Counted from the first letter of the stretch, positions 1 through 5,718 are shown. The stretch is DNA of 5,938 nt from Candidatus Melainabacteria bacterium (GCA_903970565.1 CAJCJE010000555.1:1-5938); one strand, 5' to 3'. Numbers and translations: made by a program. The notes: generated by a model from the sequence alone, not told the origin.

Positions 1-1
1 G

Positions 2-118
2 ATCGTCGACTTCTACCTCTACTTGGCCGCCGCGTTCGTCACCGTCCGTTGCCTGATCCAGAAAGCCCGCCAGACCTACCGGTGGGAGAGCCGCCCGACC
101 ACACGCCGACTGAAGTAA
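2..118 (+). CDS. IS5-type transposase, C-terminal end (partial)
   Basis: Only the last 38 codons are inside the window, read in frame from position 2 to a TAA at 116-118. The peptide begins IVDFYLYLAAAF, continues with VRCLIQKARQTYRW and ends RPTTRRLK. Family knowledge: actinobacterial IS5-family DDE transposases commonly end with a hydrophobic 'VVDFW/Y...A...LRRLIR' helix, then 'YRW' and a basic 'RPTRR' tail, and this peptide follows that pattern. The catalytic residues lie off the left edge, so I cannot tell whether the element is intact. It points toward the cyclase gene, and the end of the element should fall in the following intergenic region, though I could not identify its terminal repeat. 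A different protein with a basic tail cannot be excluded from 38 residues. Confidence 0.6.
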   Translation: MVDFYLYLAAAFVTVRCLIQKARQTYRWESRPTTRRLK

Positions 119-385
119 CCATCATTTGCCGGAGCCTCTTAAGTTCGGACCGAACCGCGCAGGCATAGCGAACTTCGGGAGGTTATGAGGAATGTCCCAA
201 CCGGGAAGTGGGAGGACGGGGGTCCCCTCTCAAGTGCTGACCCCGAGCAACACGGTCGCACCCCGTCCTTGCACAGTCACTCATACGCACCTATGCCCAG
301 ATGATATCCCGCACCGGTCGCTCCCTTCCGCTTGTTCGCCCACCGGGTCTATGGAGCAAACAAATAACTTTCGGCAACACTACGG
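119..385. other. Intergenic leader upstream of the GGDEF gene
   Basis: These 267 bases are visibly less GC-rich than the genes and contain no ORF with actinobacterial third-position bias. They hold nested inverted repeats (141-175), a good Shine-Dalgarno-like GGGAGG (178-183) and a weak sigma70-like pair on the + strand: TTGCAC at 269-274, 17 bases, then TATGCC at 292-297. A TAACTT at 365-370 fits the TANNNT rule for a -10 box but has no recognisable -35. A 65-codon reading frame (192-389) starts nine bases after GGAGG and ends in a GTGA overlap with the cyclase start at 386. Its third positions are only about 60% G/C, so I do not call it as a gene. The end of the upstream insertion sequence probably also lies here. 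Confidence 0.5.
141..175. repeat. Nested inverted repeats before a Shine-Dalgarno-like site
   Basis: AAGTTCG (141-147) is perfectly complementary to CGAACTT (169-175), with a 21-base spacer. Overlapping it, GTTCGG-A-CCGAAC (143-155) is a perfect 13-base palindrome. The two pairings compete for the same left arm. GGGAGG follows at 178-183. Possible roles are a protein operator, a transcript hairpin controlling the downstream gene, or the end of the insertion sequence whose transposase stops at 118. The sequence does not decide between these. Confidence 0.45.
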
Positions 386-1777
386 GTGACCCGACGCTCT
401 CCTTCAGCTACCGTCCCACATGTGGGAGCTGATGGAGGTTCGACTTCCGACGAGGACAAGTCTCCTCGCCGGAGGTCGACGAAGCACGCCTTCGTCACCA
501 ACTTGTGGCGAAGAATAACTAAGTGGCCCATGTGGGCGCTACGTCGCCCGGCAATTATCACCGTGCTGGTCGTCGAGGCAATCACCATCGGCACCACCGT
601 GGGCATCGTGACCTGGGCTCCGGTTCGGCACGGTGACTGGACCATTTTCGGTGTGCTGCTGGCCGGCTCGGTCGTCCACATGGAGTCGGTGCGCGGGATC
701 GAGCGAATCCGCGAGCAGGCACGGGCAACCGCGCCCCTGGTCAATCTGACTGCGGTGTGGACATTTGCCGGGATCGTGCTGCTTCCTCCGGTGCTCGCGG
801 TCAGCATGTCCGTGCTCACCTTCACCCATCTGCGGTTGCGGGTCGCCCTGCGCGACACTTTCCGCACCGTCTACAGCGCGGCGGCGGTCATCCTCGGCAC
901 CGAGGCGGCGGCGGCGGTGCTCAACATCGGCCTGCCCTACGGCACCTACCCCGGTCTGCCCACCTCCTGGCGGGGCGTCGCGCTGATCGTGCTGGCCGGC
1001 CTGGTCCGCTGGTTCGTCAACTACGGGCTGATCGTCGTGATCATCCTGTTGTCCTCGCCCAGCTCCCCCGGCAAGGACGCGCTGGGCAGCTTCAACGACA
1101 ACGTCGTCGAGGTCGCGGCGCTGAGTCTCGGCGCGGTCACCGCGCTGGTGGTCAGCCACGACATCTGGTATCTGCTGCTGATCCTGCCGCCGCTGCTGGT
1201 GCTGCATCGCAGCCTGCTGATGCACCAGTACGAGACGGCGGCCCGCACCGACGCCAAGACCGGACTGGCGAACGCGGCCTACTGGAGTCAGATGGCCCGC
1301 GCGGAGTTGGCACGGGCGGAGCGCTACGAGAACTCGGTCGGCATTCTCATGCTCGACCTCGACCACTTCAAGAAGATCAACGACACCTACGGCCACCTCA
1401 CCGGCGACGAGGTACTCAAGGCCGTCGCCGACTCCCTGAAGAAGGAGACCAGGGACTACGACCTGGTCGGCCGCTTCGGCGGCGAGGAGTTCCTGGTGCT
1501 GTTGCCGGGCATCCAGCCGCACGAGCTGCGCAACGTCGCTGAGCGGTTCCGAGGCTGCATCGGCGCGGTGGTGGTCAACGCGCCGGAAACCTACGACCGC
1601 GTCCCGGTGACCGCGTCGGCGGGCGCGATCAGCTTCCCGGAGGGCGGCAGCGATCTCGACGAGCTGCTGCTGGCCGTCGACGCCGCGCTCTACGAGGCGA
1701 AGCAGAACGGTCGCAATCGGACCTGTTTCGCCCCGTCGGGCAGTTCGCGGCTGCCGCAGCAGCGCGGCGGAAACTGA
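386..1777 (+). CDS. Membrane-bound diguanylate cyclase (GGDEF domain)
   Basis: The protein has 463 residues and probably makes cyclic di-GMP from two GTP at the inner face of the membrane. Residues 1-50 are polar and basic. About six or seven hydrophobic segments follow (near 55-76, 86-99, 121-146, 162-182, 197-223 and 240-275), giving an integral-membrane sensor half with no PAS or GAF domain that I recognise. The C-terminal GGDEF domain spans about 287-448. It has the entry motif DAKTGLAN (289-296), metal ligand D324 in LDLDHFKKIND, substrate-contact positions N332 and D341, and the active-site loop GGEEF (365-369). An allosteric I-site RDYD (356-359) sits exactly five residues before it, so catalysis and product inhibition both look intact. 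No EAL domain is present. The start is uncertain: GTG 386 lacks a clear ribosome site. In-frame GTG 422 and ATG 530 are alternatives, and third-position G/C is low until about 530. Confidence 0.9.
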   Translation: MTRRSPSATVPHVGADGGSTSDEDKSPRRRSTKHAFVTNLWRRITKWPMWALRRPAIITVLVVEAITIGTTVGIVTWAPVRHGDWTIFGVLLAGSVVHMESVRGIERIREQARATAPLVNLTAVWTFAGIVLLPPVLAVSMSVLTFTHLRLRVALRDTFRTVYSAAAVILGTEAAAAVLNIGLPYGTYPGLPTSWRGVALIVLAGLVRWFVNYGLIVVIILLSSPSSPGKDALGSFNDNVVEVAALSLGAVTALVVSHDIWYLLLILPPLLVLHRSLLMHQYETAARTDAKTGLANAAYWSQMARAELARAERYENSVGILMLDLDHFKKINDTYGHLTGDEVLKAVADSLKKETRDYDLVGRFGGEEFLVLLPGIQPHELRNVAERFRGCIGAVVVNAPETYDRVPVTASAGAISFPEGGSDLDELLLAVDAALYEAKQNGRNRTCFAPSGSSRLPQQRGGN

Positions 1778-1856
1778 CTGTTCGCGGTCGGTGAGCCACG
1801 GTGCGCCACTGACGAGTCTCCCGGCCGGGCCGGGCGATGCGGAACTCGGTTGCGGT

Positions 1857-1879
1857 GCCGTCGGATCTGTCCGACCGGC
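1857..1879. terminator. Hairpin between convergent genes
   Basis: GTCGGA (1860-1865) pairs perfectly with TCCGAC (1870-1875) around a four-base loop TCTG. GCC (1857-1859) can extend the stem with GGC (1877-1879) past one bulged C. It lies between the cyclase stop (1777) and the acetyltransferase stop (1882), where both transcripts need to end, so a bidirectional terminator is reasonable. There is no T-tract on either side, as is common for actinobacterial terminators, so the assignment rests on position and stem strength. Confidence 0.45.
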
Positions 1880-1899
1880 GATCAGTGGCGATCAGTGGC
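1880..1899. repeat. Tandem 10-bp duplication at the GNAT stop codon
   Basis: GATCAGTGGC occurs twice back to back (1880-1889 and 1890-1899). On the minus strand the copies encode the last residues of the acetyltransferase, and the stop codon (1882-1884) lies in the second-read copy. Because ten is not a multiple of three, removing one copy would shift the frame and let it read on toward the cyclase gene. The duplication therefore appears to set the present C-terminus. Confidence 0.6.
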
Positions 1900-2424
1900 C
1901 ACAATGGACATGACGATCGCGTCGACCCAGGCGTCGTCCCAGCGCAGCGCGTCGCGCAGCACGCCCTCGACCCGGAATCCGCACTTCTCATAGACCCGGC
2001 GGGCTCTGGGGTTGAAGTCGAAGACCTCGAGACCGACCCGGTGCAGGCCGATCACGTCGAAGGCGTAGTCGACCGCGAGCCGGGTCGCCTCGGTGCCGTA
2101 GCCGTGGCCGAAGTTCGCGCTGGGCCCCAACGCGATCCGCAGACTCGCCGACTCGCTGTGCCGGTCGAACTCGTTGAGCACCACCTCGCCGACGAACCGC
2201 TGGTCGGCGTTGCGCACGATGGCCCAGTCGGCCCGGTCGTGCTGGTCGGCTCGGCTGCCCAACCAGGCCAGCGTTCGCTGTCTGGTCACGCTCGGGTCAA
2301 CGGGCTCGTCGGAGGGGAGACTACCGGTCAACCGGGTCGTTTCCGGGTCTCCCAGCAGCACCAGATAGTCCTCGACGTGTTCGGCGCGCAACGGCGTGAT
2401 GCTGATCGTGGGGCCGGTCAGCAT
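1882..2424 (-). CDS. GNAT-family N-acetyltransferase (RimJ/RimL-like)
   Basis: A 180-residue protein transferring acetyl from acetyl-CoA to an amine; the substrate cannot be told from sequence. It opens with the typical strand ISITPLRAEHVEDY (7-20). Motif A follows with RIALGPSANFGHGYGTEA (96-113), in which GHGYGTEA is the pyrophosphate-binding loop. Next come the helix RLAVDYAF and the strand LHRVGLEVF. Motif B is NPRARRVYEKCGFRVEG (138-154), as in enzymes that acetylate protein N-termini, aminoglycosides or small amines. I chose ATG 2424 because the domain begins directly after it. The frame stays open to a GTG at 2511, and a GTG at 2490 follows a GGAAGGA, so up to 29 more residues are possible. 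It lies downstream of the aminotransferase on the same strand (about 145 bases, or 58 with the long start) and may share its transcript. Confidence 0.85.
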   Translation of the reverse strand: MLTGPTISITPLRAEHVEDYLVLLGDPETTRLTGSLPSDEPVDPSVTRQRTLAWLGSRADQHDRADWAIVRNADQRFVGEVVLNEFDRHSESASLRIALGPSANFGHGYGTEATRLAVDYAFDVIGLHRVGLEVFDFNPRARRVYEKCGFRVEGVLRDALRWDDAWVDAIVMSIVATDRH

Positions 2425-2551
2425 CGGTTGGTCACGAAAGGAATCAGCGGAAAGCACTCCAGGAGTAGACCAGACGATCCGCCGCGACACGACCGAGTTT
2501 TCCTTCCGCACCGGCGCCCGATCCCCCGCGCCTCAGCCGTCTCCGGCGTCT

Positions 2552-2578
2552 TCAGCGGACTCAGCGGACTCAGCGGCC
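2552..2578. repeat. Tandem 9-bp repeat, about 2.8 copies
   Basis: TCAGCGGAC (2552-2560) is repeated exactly at 2561-2569 and again with two changes at 2570-2578. The array spans the aminotransferase stop codon (2570-2572) and the first bases after it. It looks like replication slippage; I see no matching recognition-site pattern. Confidence 0.5.
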
Positions 2579-3670
2579 GAGAATCCTGCGCAGTGCGGCC
2601 AGCAGCAGTTCGACCCGGTCCAACCGGGCATTGTGGCCCATCAGGCCGATCCGCCAGACCGTGGCCGCGTACTTGCCGGCCCCGGCCCCGATCTCGATGT
2701 CGTACTCGCTCAGCAGCCTGCCACGCACCTGCGCGGAGTCGACGCCGTCCGGAACCCACACCGTGGTCAGCTCGGGCAACCGCGAACCCTCTTCGGCGAA
2801 GGGCACCAACTCCAACTCGGCGAGCCCTTCCAGCAGTCGCTCGCCCGCTTCCCGGTGCCGCTGCCACACCTGCGGCAGACCCTCGTCCAGGATGCGGCCG
2901 AGCGCGGCGTGCAGCGAGGCGATCATGGCGACCGGCGCGGTGTGGTGGTAGGTCCGGCCGCCGGCCGCGTTGCCGCCCACGTAGTCGCCGAACATGCCGA
3001 GATCCAGGTACCAGGTCGGTGGTTTCGGCACCCGGCGCGCCCAGCCGTGCTCGGAGATGGTGAACGGGGACAGGCCGGGCGCGACACCGAGACACTTCTG
3101 GGTGCCGGAGTAGGCCAGATCCACGCCCCACTCGTCGATGGCGACCTCGATACCGGCCAGCGAGGTGACGCAGTCGGCGAGCACCAGCGCGTCGGGGTCA
3201 CGGTCGTGCACGGCGGCGGCGAGCGCGCCGATGTCGCCGCGGACCCCGGTCGAGGTCTCCGCGTGCACGGCGGCGACCAGGGACGGATTCGGGTGCGCGC
3301 CGAGCACCGCGTCGACATCCACCGGCCGACCCCACTCGTGATCCACCCGGACCACCTCGGCGCCGTAGCGGCCGGCGACGTCGCACATGCGCTCGCCGAA
3401 CAACCCGTTCACCGCGACGACGACCACCTCGCCGGGGCGCACGGTGTTGGCGAAGGCCGCCTCCATCCCGATCGAACCCGTGCCCGACAGCGGCAGGGTG
3501 CGCCGGTTGGCGGTGCCCCACACGGTCCGCAGCCGCTCGCAGGTCTCGTCCAGGATGCGGAGGAACTCCGGGTCGAGATGACCGAGCAGCGGCGCACCGA
3601 GCGCGGCGGTCGCCTCCGGGTAGGGATTGGACGGTCCTGGCCCGAGCAGCGAGCGTTGCACCAACGACAT
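2570..3670 (-). CDS. Class V PLP aminotransferase, alanine-glyoxylate type
   Basis: A 366-residue fold-type I, pyridoxal-phosphate enzyme of the alanine/serine-glyoxylate aminotransferase group, normal length for the family. Such enzymes move an amino group between alanine or serine and glyoxylate in the cytoplasm, detoxifying glyoxylate and linking it to glycine. The start MSLVQRSLLGPGPSNPYPEA is the usual family opening (GPGPSN at 10-15). The cofactor phosphate loop is SGTGSIGMEA (62-71). ADCVTSLAG (165-173) supplies the Asp (D166) that contacts the pyridine ring. SGTQKCLGVAPG (188-199) carries the Schiff-base lysine K192. WRIGLMGHN (339-347) supplies the likely carboxylate-binding Arg340. 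The exact donor and acceptor are not certain; alanine, serine and related amino acids are all possible. It has its own apparent leaderless promoter and inverted repeat upstream, with the GNAT gene after it. Confidence 0.9.
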   Translation of the reverse strand: MSLVQRSLLGPGPSNPYPEATAALGAPLLGHLDPEFLRILDETCERLRTVWGTANRRTLPLSGTGSIGMEAAFANTVRPGEVVVVAVNGLFGERMCDVAGRYGAEVVRVDHEWGRPVDVDAVLGAHPNPSLVAAVHAETSTGVRGDIGALAAAVHDRDPDALVLADCVTSLAGIEVAIDEWGVDLAYSGTQKCLGVAPGLSPFTISEHGWARRVPKPPTWYLDLGMFGDYVGGNAAGGRTYHHTAPVAMIASLHAALGRILDEGLPQVWQRHREAGERLLEGLAELELVPFAEEGSRLPELTTVWVPDGVDSAQVRGRLLSEYDIEIGAGAGKYAATVWRIGLMGHNARLDRVELLLAALRRILGR

Positions 3671-3677
3671 GACTTCG

Positions 3678-3706
3678 AGCCTACGGCGTGTTTCACAGCC
3701 TCGAAA
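3678..3706 (-). promoter_or_regulatory. Leaderless promoter of the aminotransferase
   Basis: On the minus strand TAGGCT (3678-3683) matches the actinobacterial TANNNT -10 consensus and ends exactly seven bases before the A of the ATG at 3670. That would put the transcription start on the start codon. A weak -35-like TTTCGA sits at 3701-3706 with a 17-base spacer. No Shine-Dalgarno sequence precedes this ATG, which agrees with a leaderless transcript, common in this phylum. Confidence 0.5.
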
Positions 3707-3713
3707 ACACGCC
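3685..3713. promoter_or_regulatory. Perfect 9-bp inverted repeat, candidate operator
   Basis: GGCGTGTTT (3685-3693) and AAACACGCC (3705-3713) are perfect complements separated by 11 bases. The repeat lies between the transposase-fragment stop (3725) and the aminotransferase start (3670). Relative to the proposed leaderless start it covers about -15 to -43, overlapping the -35 region, where a dimeric repressor or activator would bind. The alternative is a terminator for the upstream transposase fragment or conservon, but neither strand carries a following T-tract. Confidence 0.5.
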
Positions 3714-3724
3714 CTGAGCGACGG

Positions 3725-4108
3725 TCACGCGCCGGCGGCCGGCCGGGCCAGCGCCGCGTCCCGGATGGCGGTGCACCAGTCCAGCAGCGGCTGCCCGCAG
3801 TCCTGGGCCAGAGCCGCCTCGTGCAGGTTGTCCCACAGCCGCAGCCCGGTCCACTCCACGAACCTCCGGTACGCGGTGGGGACCGCGATACCGAAGGCGT
3901 CGGGCAGCCGGCGCCAGGCGCAGCCGCTGGTGAGCACGAACACCACCGCGACGAACACCGCCCGGTCACCGACCCGCGACCGGCCACCTCCCTGTGGTCG
4001 GACCTTGGGCAACGGGATCAACGGATACGCCAGCTCCCACAATTCGTCGGGCAACAAACGACGCGACAACGGAGAAATCCGTTCGTCGAGTTCAACGGAC
4101 CGCACCAC
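3725..4108 (-). pseudogene. Truncated IS5-type transposase, N-terminal part only
   Basis: The frame gives 127 residues from GTG 4108, which is preceded by GGAGG (4117-4121) at good spacing; it is open further back to ATG 4192. PDELWELAYPLIPLPKVRPQGGGRSRVGDRAVFVAVVFVLTSGCAWRRLP is split here as the segment PDELWELAYPLIP, the hinge RPQGGGR and the segment VFVLTSGCAWRRLPDAFG. These match the N-terminal DNA-binding region (DUF4096-like) of actinobacterial IS5 transposases. The segment AIRDAALAR near the end aligns with the family's first DDE Asp region (AIVDAAxVR). The frame then stops at 3725, only 54 bases before the aminotransferase start, so the second Asp, the Glu and the rest are missing. 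It cannot transpose by itself. It may be a decaying relic, or the ORFA of a two-frame element that lost ORFB. Promoter and ribosome site look functional, so the fragment could still be made. Confidence 0.75.
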
Positions 4109-4127
4109 ACGAGCCACCTCCAGCCGG

Positions 4128-4162
4128 ATTGGCCTCTTTGTTGTAGAGGTGTCCCGGCCAAT
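4128..4162. repeat. Nested inverted repeats around the transposase promoter
   Basis: ATTGGCC (4128-4134) and GGCCAAT (4156-4162) are perfect complements 21 bases apart. Inside them CCTCT (4133-4137) and AGAGG (4145-4149) form a second pair. The outer arms flank the -10 box, one in the spacer and one at the expected transcription start. They may be an operator, part of the end of the insertion sequence, or a weak terminator for the conservon, whose GTPase stops at 4196. Confidence 0.45.
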
Positions 4163-4168
4163 GGTCAA
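4140..4168 (-). promoter_or_regulatory. Sigma70-type promoter of the transposase fragment
   Basis: On the minus strand TTGACC (4163-4168) is followed by exactly 17 bases and then TACAAC (4140-4145). These match the -35 consensus TTGACA at five of six positions and the -10 consensus TATAAT at four of six. The start point would be near 4133, leaving a short leader with GGAGG (4117-4121) and GTG 4108. This is the best vegetative-type promoter I see in the window. Confidence 0.55.
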
Positions 4169-4195
4169 TCGTCCGCTTGGGCCAAATATCACTCG

Positions 4196-4819
4196 TCACC
4201 GCCCAACGCGGGCCACGGCCAGATCCCGCGCGTGCCAAGCCTGCATGGCATGTTGAACCAGCGTGATCAGCGTTTCCTTGGTTGATTCCCGTTCGCGCGC
4301 GTCACATTTCACCATCGGAATCTCCGGCGAGATGGCCATCGCCTCACGGACATCCGCCAGCCGGTAGGGCAGCACGCCTTCAAAGCAGTTGACGCCGACG
4401 ATGTAGGGCAGGTGGTGTTCCTCGAAATAGTCGACGGCGCCGAAGGAGTCGGCCAGCCGCCGGGTGTCTACCAGTACCACGGCGCCGATCGCGCCGCGCA
4501 CGAGGTCATCCCACATGAACCAGAATCGTTGTTGTCCGGGGGTGCCGAACAGGTAGAGGATCAGTTCGGAGTCCAGGGTCACCCGACCGAAGTCCATCGC
4601 GACCGTGGTGGTTGTCTTGTTCGGTGTCGCCCGAAGATCGTCGATGCCGGCACTGGCATCGGTCAGTACGGCTTCGGTCGTCAGCGGAACGATTTCCGAG
4701 ACCGATCCGACAAATGTGGTCTTCCCGACGCCGAAACCACCGGCTACCACGATCTTTGCCGAGGTAGCTGTCGGCGAGCGGCGGGTCTTCTTCGACCTCT
4801 CAAAGTCGACGGAGTCCAC
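4196..4819 (-). CDS. CvnD-type small GTPase of a conservon
   Basis: A 207-residue P-loop GTP/ATP-binding protein, the last gene of the conservon. Walker A is GGFGVGKT (27-34). A threonine-rich switch I (TTTTVAMDFGR, 69-79) follows. The G3 region is LFGTPGQQRFWF (90-101), with GTPG in place of the Ras-type DxxG. VNCFEG (143-148) replaces NKxD, and CDAR (172-175) is a G5-like element. These departures are normal for CvnD-type proteins, distant relatives of MglA/Ras GTPases, so I read it as active. The C-terminus has no lipidation motif. The GTG start at 4819 follows a GGAAAGGG and overlaps the end of the DUF742 gene by 20 bases, which implies translational coupling. In Streptomyces conservons the GTPase acts with a sensor kinase, a roadblock protein and a DUF742 protein in a membrane-associated complex that affects development and secondary metabolism. 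Confidence 0.9.
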   Translation of the reverse strand: MDSVDFERSKKTRRSPTATSAKIVVAGGFGVGKTTFVGSVSEIVPLTTEAVLTDASAGIDDLRATPNKTTTTVAMDFGRVTLDSELILYLFGTPGQQRFWFMWDDLVRGAIGAVVLVDTRRLADSFGAVDYFEEHHLPYIVGVNCFEGVLPYRLADVREAMAISPEIPMVKCDARERESTKETLITLVQHAMQAWHARDLAVARVGR

Positions 4820-5711
4820 TCAACACCCTTTCCATCAACACGAGATGCGCCGCGATGTCGTCGTCGGCGAATGTGCGGTGAATACTGATCAAGCCGAGTT
4901 CGGCCATGTCACTGAGGATCACCTTGGCGACACCCAGCGGTACCGAGAGCTTCGCGGCTACTTCGGCGACCGAGTGCGGATGTCGGCATAATGTGCCGAC
5001 CGCCCGATATTCGACCAGGTTGAGCGTGGCTTCGTCCTGGCCGAGTTCACTGGTGGAAACCAGGGTTTCCACCTGTAGGTCGACACTGGACCGAGTGCGA
5101 CCCCCGGTCCAGGCATACGGCCGAACGCGGGACGCCTCGTCGCCGAAATCGTCGCTGGGGTAGTAGGGCGCCGAGTCGGCGAACCCGACCGGCGAATAGT
5201 GACCGGAGAATCCGGCGCCGGCCGGTTGGACCGGTGGCGGTGGTTGAGTCGGCTGGACCGGCGGCAGCGGTTGGCCGTGGTGCGGCGCCAGGAACTGGTT
5301 GGCCTGCTGTTGGCCGACCGGGGGCAGCGGCTGACCGTGGTGGGCCGCTTGTATGCCGGGCACGGGCAACCGACCCGGCTGGGACTGGGCCGGTTGGCGC
5401 CGGCCGGGTTCGACCGGTCGCGGTTGACCGGCCTGATCCGGTGGAGTCTGCTGGCTCCGCTCACCCGGCTCGACGAGATGTTCCGACCCGGTCGGCCAAT
5501 CGCTGGGCCGCCAACTGCCGGGGTCGTCGACTCCGTTGGCGCGGACGGTACTGACGGTACTGACACTGTTGCCGGCGTTGACGGTGGCAACGTCGGCCGG
5601 ACCGCCGAGGCGGTCGACGATCGTCGGCTCGACGGGCAGCTCGCCGAGCCCGTACCCGGCATCCTCGATGCTCGGGTCGGGTTGGGAATCTCCGCCGAAA
5701 GACGTGGTCAT
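4800..5711 (-). CDS. DUF742 (CvnC-type) protein with long Pro/Gln-rich N-terminus
   Basis: A 303-residue protein, the middle gene of the conservon. The DUF742 domain occupies about residues 194-303. It opens with SRVRPYAWTGGRTRS, passes through LVEYRAVGTLC, and ends in a winged-helix-like core HSVAEVAAKLSVPLGVAKVILSDMAELGL (split as HSVAEVAAKLSVPLG and VAKVILSDMAELGL). DUF742 proteins are usually not much longer than the domain. Here about 190 residues precede it, rich in Pro, Gln and Gly, predicted disordered, with two copies of HHGQPLPPV (124-132 and 144-152) and a QPPPPVQP stretch. I chose ATG 5711 because a GTGAGG lies just before it and the roadblock stop is seven bases upstream. The frame is open to 5798, but that would overlap the roadblock gene by 80 bases. 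The role is probably as an adaptor between roadblock protein, kinase and GTPase. Confidence 0.88.
   Translation of the reverse strand: MTTSFGGDSQPDPSIEDAGYGLGELPVEPTIVDRLGGPADVATVNAGNSVSTVSTVRANGVDDPGSWRPSDWPTGSEHLVEPGERSQQTPPDQAGQPRPVEPGRRQPAQSQPGRLPVPGIQAAHHGQPLPPVGQQQANQFLAPHHGQPLPPVQPTQPPPPVQPAGAGFSGHYSPVGFADSAPYYPSDDFGDEASRVRPYAWTGGRTRSSVDLQVETLVSTSELGQDEATLNLVEYRAVGTLCRHPHSVAEVAAKLSVPLGVAKVILSDMAELGLISIHRTFADDDIAAHLVLMERVLSGLRRL
5256..5342 (-). repeat. Two-copy Pro-rich repeat within the DUF742 gene
   Basis: Two near-identical 27-base units (5256-5282 and 5316-5342) encode HHGQPLPPV twice, 20 residues apart, in the disordered N-terminal region. They differ only by a few mostly third-position changes, so the peptide is kept while the DNA has begun to drift. 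This fits a short linear interaction motif or a recent duplication. Confidence 0.6.
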
Positions 5712-5718
5712 GGCGACC

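Noticed and set aside
143..155. A LexA/SOS box at the GTTCGGACCGAAC palindrome
   Set aside because: The actinobacterial SOS box has CGAAC on the left and GTTCG on the right with a four-base spacer. Here the half-sites are in the reverse order with a three-base centre.
119..385. A cyclic di-GMP (GEMM) riboswitch before the cyclase
   Set aside because: I looked for the conserved GEMM core and tetraloop-receptor pattern and did not find it; only simple inverted repeats are present.
539..1522. A 327-codon open frame on the minus strand
   Set aside because: It is antisense to the membrane and GGDEF parts of the cyclase. The product is Gln/Asp/Arg/His-rich with no domain, a codon-bias shadow.
1837..3063. 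A 408-codon open frame on the + strand
   Set aside because: It spans the antisense of two real genes and their intergenic gap, and becomes Arg/Pro/Ala-rich nonsense.
2396..4285. A 629-codon open frame on the + strand
   Set aside because: It lies opposite the aminotransferase and the transposase fragment, both with clear family motifs on the minus strand. Its translation is low-complexity Gly/Arg/Gln/His-rich, as expected for an antisense shadow in high-GC DNA.
5547..5564. Tandem GGTACTGAC repeat as a regulatory site
   Set aside because: It is within the DUF742 coding region, encodes the in-frame repeat VSTVST and fits the general low-complexity character of that region.
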